A stretch of 40,345 nt of DNA from a virus: positions 1 through 40,345 of the IMG/VR virus record IMGVR_UViG_3300005663_000106; one strand, given 5' to 3'. A model generated the notes under the pieces. That model was given only the letters and a program-made list of their open reading frames with translations, did not search any database and was not told the origin of the DNA. Shown in pieces: positions 37,785 through 40,345 of the stretch. A program made the position numbers and the translations under genes. Numbering within the stretch: the first letter of the stretch is position 1; each line of letters starts with the position of its first letter.

Positions 37785-38215
37785 GCCAACTCCTCCACGG
37801 TTACTACTGTTCCCGCCGTCTTATTCGGCGCAGCCCAGCGCTTACGCAGGCTCACCTCACACACTTGGCAGTCATCCCGCCAAGCAAGCCCCTTCAGCGC
37901 GTCCTTAACGATCTTCACGAGGTTGTCCACGTCTGGCACGAAGATATGGTGATTGGTGTCGTATTGCGGCTTTAAGCCGTGTTTAAGGCTATGTGACGCG
38001 GGATGCTCAAAGTAAAACTCGCAGGTCAATCGTACCGCCCCTATCATTATATTCCGGCTCGCGTTCGGCGGTCTCGCCCCCATTGCCCTTGCGGCACACA
38101 GCCTGACGAACTCCATATACGCCCGCTGCTTGTCGGGGATGTACCGGCGCCGAGTCTTCCCCCCGCCCATTCTGGCGAAGGGCACAGGTCTGCCGGGGAT
38201 GGTGAATGAGATCAT
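37781..38215 (-). CDS. rusA: RusA-like Holliday junction resolvase
   Basis: Cuts four-way DNA junctions. N-terminal IPGRPVPFARM and the active-site region PDVDNLVKIVKDALKGLAWRDD are present (Asp95, Asp97, Asp105, Asp114/115), the RusA pattern. Length 144 after choosing ATG 38213-38215, which overlaps the previous stop as ATGA and has GAGG upstream; the longer frame to 38248 is not needed. Fits a recombination-dependent replication or DNA-processing role before packaging. Confidence 0.93.
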   Translation of the reverse strand: MISFTIPGRPVPFARMGGGKTRRRYIPDKQRAYMEFVRLCAARAMGARPPNASRNIMIGAVRLTCEFYFEHPASHSLKHGLKPQYDTNHHIFVPDVDNLVKIVKDALKGLAWRDDCQVCEVSLRKRWAAPNKTAGTVVTVEELA

Positions 38216-38481
38216 TCTCCATCCTCTTGTGGTAAATCCTCTATCCAAACATATCCAACATCTCCAGCCTCCAATAAAAGATGGCGGAGATCTTCTACGT
38301 TTACCAGCATATCATCTATCCGTTCCTTGAGCTTCCCTGTAGATAATATGCCATTGCGATCACCACCAAAGATGTAAGCCGATTGAACTATCCCCCGAAT
38401 CCCCACAGGTACGGAGCGTCTTGGAATAATCGCCAAGCTAATTGGTTCTACCATCTCAACCTCCTTAATTTCGGGTGTCAT
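38212..38481 (-). CDS. Hypothetical 89-aa protein
   Basis: MTPEIKEVEMVEPISLAIIP then GRRSVP-like segment, a helix around RIDDMLVNVEDLRHLLL and an acidic end. ATGA overlap to RusA. No family recognised. Confidence 0.6.
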   Translation of the reverse strand: MTPEIKEVEMVEPISLAIIPRRSVPVGIRGIVQSAYIFGGDRNGILSTGKLKERIDDMLVNVEDLRHLLLEAGDVGYVWIEDLPQEDGE

Positions 38482-38630
38482 TCCCCGTCCTCCTCGTACA
38501 CGAGCGCGATCCCGGCAATCCCCCTATCGTCGAGCAGGCGGATGAACCGCGCCTTAACCCATCTACCGAGCCGCCACATCGCTAATCCCGCGCCGTAGAT
38601 GGCGAATGCGTAGACAATGTAGATCACCAT
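38478..38630 (-). CDS. Small membrane protein (50 aa)
   Basis: ATG 38628-38630 follows GGGAGG at six bases. The first 20 residues (MVIYIVYAFAIYGAGLAMWR) form one membrane helix, then a basic and acidic tail. Ends in ATGA on the next gene. Could be a superinfection or host-membrane factor; unproven. Confidence 0.6.
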   Translation of the reverse strand: MVIYIVYAFAIYGAGLAMWRLGRWVKARFIRLLDDRGIAGIALVYEEDGE

Positions 38631-38683
38631 TTCACCTCCCTGGCGTTAAACAATCGGTAGAACACTAAGAGAAATTCCATCAT
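38624..38683 (-). CDS. Possible 19-aa micro-ORF
   Basis: Tandem ATG at 38681-38683 and 38678-38680 behind AAAGGAG; product MMEFLLVFYRLFNAREVKW is hydrophobic and overlaps the start of the 50-aa membrane gene. Very short; may only serve coupling. Confidence 0.3.
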   Translation of the reverse strand: MMEFLLVFYRLFNAREVKW

Positions 38684-38769
38684 TCTGCTCCTTTCGCCTT
38701 AGCCACCAGCCACGCCGCCAGTCCGACGGCACAGCCTTCGGTGGGTTTACCTACCCTGTTCGCAATCAT
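38680..38769 (-). CDS. 29-aa micro-ORF
   Basis: ATG 38767-38769 overlaps the stop of the 141-aa gene (ATGA) with GGAGGGG just upstream. Product MIANRVGKPTEGCAVGLAAW and following LVAKAKGAE has an Ala-rich hydrophobic stretch. Its stop overlaps the next start. Plausible but short. Confidence 0.4.
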   Translation of the reverse strand: MIANRVGKPTEGCAVGLAAWLVAKAKGAE

Positions 38770-39191
38770 CCCCCCTCCTTCAGTTTGTCACTCAGCGCGA
38801 CAATGGCCAGCGCCCAAGCCTCGTGGCGGGTAGGAGCTTCAAATGATATAATAATTTCCGGTTCTCCGCCAATCTTGTAAGTAAGAGTATATTCATAGAA
38901 CCAACAGCCCGTAAATCCCGCGCGCCATCCTCCGTTGATCCCTAATTGCCCATCGTTTACAACTTTGTTCTTAGGAATCACCACCGCCTCGACACGCGCA
39001 AGGAAGCCGAGGAACTCAATGTCGTAGAAGTCGGGGATTGGCTCAAAGTAATCCCTTTCCCATTCTGGAGCTAAAGTTGGAGGAGATCCTGGCGGAAACC
39101 CGACCATCACGCCTTCTCGCAGGCAGATCGATCTCCATCCCCCCTCCTCCGCCAGCCTGCGGCGTAACTTAATCGTCTCTTCTGATGTCAT
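38766..39191 (-). CDS. Hypothetical 141-aa protein
   Basis: Mixed alpha-beta protein with many Trp/Tyr/Phe (RDYFEPIPDFYDIEFLGF, GCWFYEYTLTYKIGG), ending ALSDKLKEGG. The ending is shared with the next gene upstream (ALADKLKEGL). AAGGAGG before ATG. Not recognised. Confidence 0.65.
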   Translation of the reverse strand: MTSEETIKLRRRLAEEGGWRSICLREGVMVGFPPGSPPTLAPEWERDYFEPIPDFYDIEFLGFLARVEAVVIPKNKVVNDGQLGINGGWRAGFTGCWFYEYTLTYKIGGEPEIIISFEAPTRHEAWALAIVALSDKLKEGG

Positions 39192-39424
39192 AGTCCCTCC
39201 TTCAGTTTATCAGCCAGCGCTTGAGCTTTTTCCCGCCACGTCCGGGCTTTATCTATGTCACTGTGGGAGCACATATAAAGCGGCACTGTAAGTCCCTCGC
39301 CCAATATCTCCAGCAACTTGGGCGCCGCGTCGTGGAGCCGGCAGCGCTTGACCTCGGTCGTCATCCGTCGGCGGGTCGGCTGGATGCTCGTTGCACGGCA
39401 GCCGCAGTCGGTCTTGTCAGCCAT
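39188..39424 (-). CDS. Small Cys-containing phage protein (78 aa)
   Basis: Start ATG 39422-39424 with AAGGAG seven bases before, overlapping PurN. CGC near 7-9, then CRLHDAAPKLLEIL, a motif I associate with short phage proteins of unknown function, and a C-terminal helix. A longer frame exists upstream but has no ribosome site. Confidence 0.65.
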   Translation of the reverse strand: MADKTDCGCRATSIQPTRRRMTTEVKRCRLHDAAPKLLEILGEGLTVPLYMCSHSDIDKARTWREKAQALADKLKEGL

Positions 39425-39992
39425 CGGCCAACTCCTTCCCGATTCGTTGTAACACCGCAGAGTAAAAGACGTGCTCGACCGCCAACACCCTCGCCGCCAG
39501 AGTCTCCGGCGTGTCGTCACCCAGAACCGGGACGGCACACTGATCGATTATCTCGCCGTGATCGTACTGTTCGTCAACGTAGTGGACGGTCACGCCGGTC
39601 TCGGTCTCACCAGCGGCTATGACCGCCCGGTGTACGTTCAGCCCGTACATCCCCTTGCCACCGTACTTCGGCAGCAGGGAGGGGTGAATGTTCACGATGC
39701 GGCGGGGATAGGCGCGGATGATGTCAGGGCGCAACTTTCGGAGAAATCCAGCAAGGACTATCAGGTCAACATCTCTCTTTTGGATCTCCGCCTGAAGCCG
39801 CCCTCTGTCATTCTGTATTCTATCGAAAGCCAACGTATACAAGCCAAGTTCATGGGCGACCCTAAGCCCTTGCACTCCAACATTGTTCCCAACCACCAGC
39901 GCAATCCGAGCATCAAGCCGACCGACCTTTATCGCCTCGTGTATCGCCAGAAAGTTGCTGCCCGCGCCGGACAAAAATATTGCAAGGTTCAT
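39417..39992 (-). CDS. purN: Phosphoribosylglycinamide formyltransferase (PurN)
   Basis: Moves a formyl group from 10-formyl-tetrahydrofolate to GAR, the third step of purine synthesis. All key parts are present: LSGAGSN (7-13) for phosphate binding, Asn101 and His103 in NIHPSLLPKYGG, and Asp144 in YDHGEI. Full length at 191 residues with a GGAGG site. In a phage it would act as an auxiliary metabolic gene that boosts nucleotide supply during replication. It has short, overlapping neighbours on both sides, so it is part of the phage operon. Confidence 0.93.
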   Translation of the reverse strand: MNLAIFLSGAGSNFLAIHEAIKVGRLDARIALVVGNNVGVQGLRVAHELGLYTLAFDRIQNDRGRLQAEIQKRDVDLIVLAGFLRKLRPDIIRAYPRRIVNIHPSLLPKYGGKGMYGLNVHRAVIAAGETETGVTVHYVDEQYDHGEIIDQCAVPVLGDDTPETLAARVLAVEHVFYSAVLQRIGKELADG

Positions 39993-40279
39993 TTCGCCTC
40001 CGGTGTCCAGATTGTGGTGTCAACGGGAACCCCGACGTCGATGACGAGGGTGTCCTCATTGTCTGGGTGAACCACTATCGTCTGGTCGATAACCCCCGGC
40101 GGCAGGGGACTAACCCGCACGACGATAACTCTGTCCTCCAGCGCAGCAACCCGCAGAGCGAGGGCGTCGGAACGGCGGGTCTGGGCGGCGGAGTCATTGT
40201 CGCTCACGTAAGAACCAACCAGTCCAATAACACACGCCCCAATCACGAGGGTAGCGTAAATTACTATGAATGCTCTCAT
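39989..40279 (-). CDS. Membrane-anchored protein (96 aa)
   Basis: A hydrophobic N-terminus (AFIVIYATLVIGACVIGLVGSYV) is followed by a coiled coil (SDALALRVAALEDRVIVV) and a Pro/Val-rich beta tail. Probably sits in the inner membrane. A Cys inside the hydrophobic part is unlikely to be a lipobox. AAGGAG site; ATGA overlap with PurN. Confidence 0.6.
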   Translation of the reverse strand: MRAFIVIYATLVIGACVIGLVGSYVSDNDSAAQTRRSDALALRVAALEDRVIVVRVSPLPPGVIDQTIVVHPDNEDTLVIDVGVPVDTTIWTPEAK

Positions 40280-40345
40280 TTTGGCACTCCTTGTTTGTAT
40301 GTCCAGTTGCAGTCGATGATTAGCCCGTTGTCATCGATCCGCCGG
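40276..40345 (-). CDS. C-terminal end of a gene from beyond the right edge
   Basis: The frame enters from the right edge and encodes RRIDDNGLIIDCNWTYKQGV and PK before a TGA that overlaps the next start as ATGA. Only 22 residues are visible, so no identity can be given. Confidence 0.5.
   Translation of the reverse strand, partial: RRIDDNGLIIDCNWTYKQGVPK

Noticed and set aside
1-40345. Circular or complete genome
   Set aside because: Joining the ends does not put the two edge genes in the same frame and no terminal repeat is visible; polymerase genes are absent.
1-40345. CRISPR array, transposon or prophage integration genes
   Set aside because: No repeat-spacer pattern, transposase, integrase or repressor was seen on either strand.

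Overview
This window reads as part of the genome of a tailed double-stranded DNA phage with podovirus-type morphogenesis genes. In leftward order it carries a small-terminase-like protein, large terminase, portal, scaffold, major capsid protein, two decoration-like paralogs, a short-tail adaptor, a large nozzle-like tail protein, internal virion proteins and a virion transglycosylase. There is no integrase, repressor, transposase, CRISPR array or rRNA, and no DNA or RNA polymerase in view. One gene runs off each edge, so this is a piece of a larger genome. Genes are tightly packed, mostly joined by ATGA, GTGA or TAATG overlaps, with strong AGGAGG-type ribosome sites. The host cannot be named from the sequence.

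Layout. (1) 1-8385, leftward: many small early/accessory proteins (several with Cys pairs), two adjacent orphan-looking DNA methyltransferases, a thioredoxin-like protein, a strange tRNA locus, a P-loop ATPase next to a Gp157-family protein (recombination/replication type) and an alanine-rich protein. A consensus promoter (8489-8517) and a structured leader drive the genes downstream of 8385. (2) 8577-13613, leftward: endolysin plus a run of membrane or exported proteins, including a 537-residue fibre-like protein with a signal peptide. (3) 13616-32409, leftward: virion module from internal proteins back to the terminases, read from a promoter at 32460-32488. (4) 32514-34400: a regulatory crossroads with a frameshifted membrane gene, an operator-covered promoter, a rightward promoter firing straight into a terminator, and a second structured leader. 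(5) 34420-36330: the only rightward operon, six small genes sharing a repeated translation-start module and ending in a terminator. (6) 36686-40345, leftward: nucleic-acid and nucleotide metabolism (DHH phosphoesterase, RusA resolvase, PurN) with several micro-ORFs.

How it fits together. The methyltransferases probably guard the phage DNA against host restriction. RusA, the P-loop ATPase and Gp157 point to recombination-linked replication. PurN would feed purine synthesis, and the DHH enzyme would recycle short RNA. The virion module builds a short-tailed particle whose ejection proteins and transglycosylase open the cell wall, and the lysozyme with nearby membrane proteins ends infection.

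The most unusual signals are at RNA level. Two operons, one on each strand, start with a sigma70-like promoter whose predicted start site falls at the first base of a leader made of two interleaved inverted repeats. The major capsid gene has its ribosome site locked in a perfect 13-bp stem. A tRNA-Leu-like gene appears to be split by a second tRNA-like sequence. Two further stretches look like folded RNAs. At protein level, two nearly identical alanine-rich genes about 28 kb apart on opposite strands, and the cassette of exported proteins, are the most notable.
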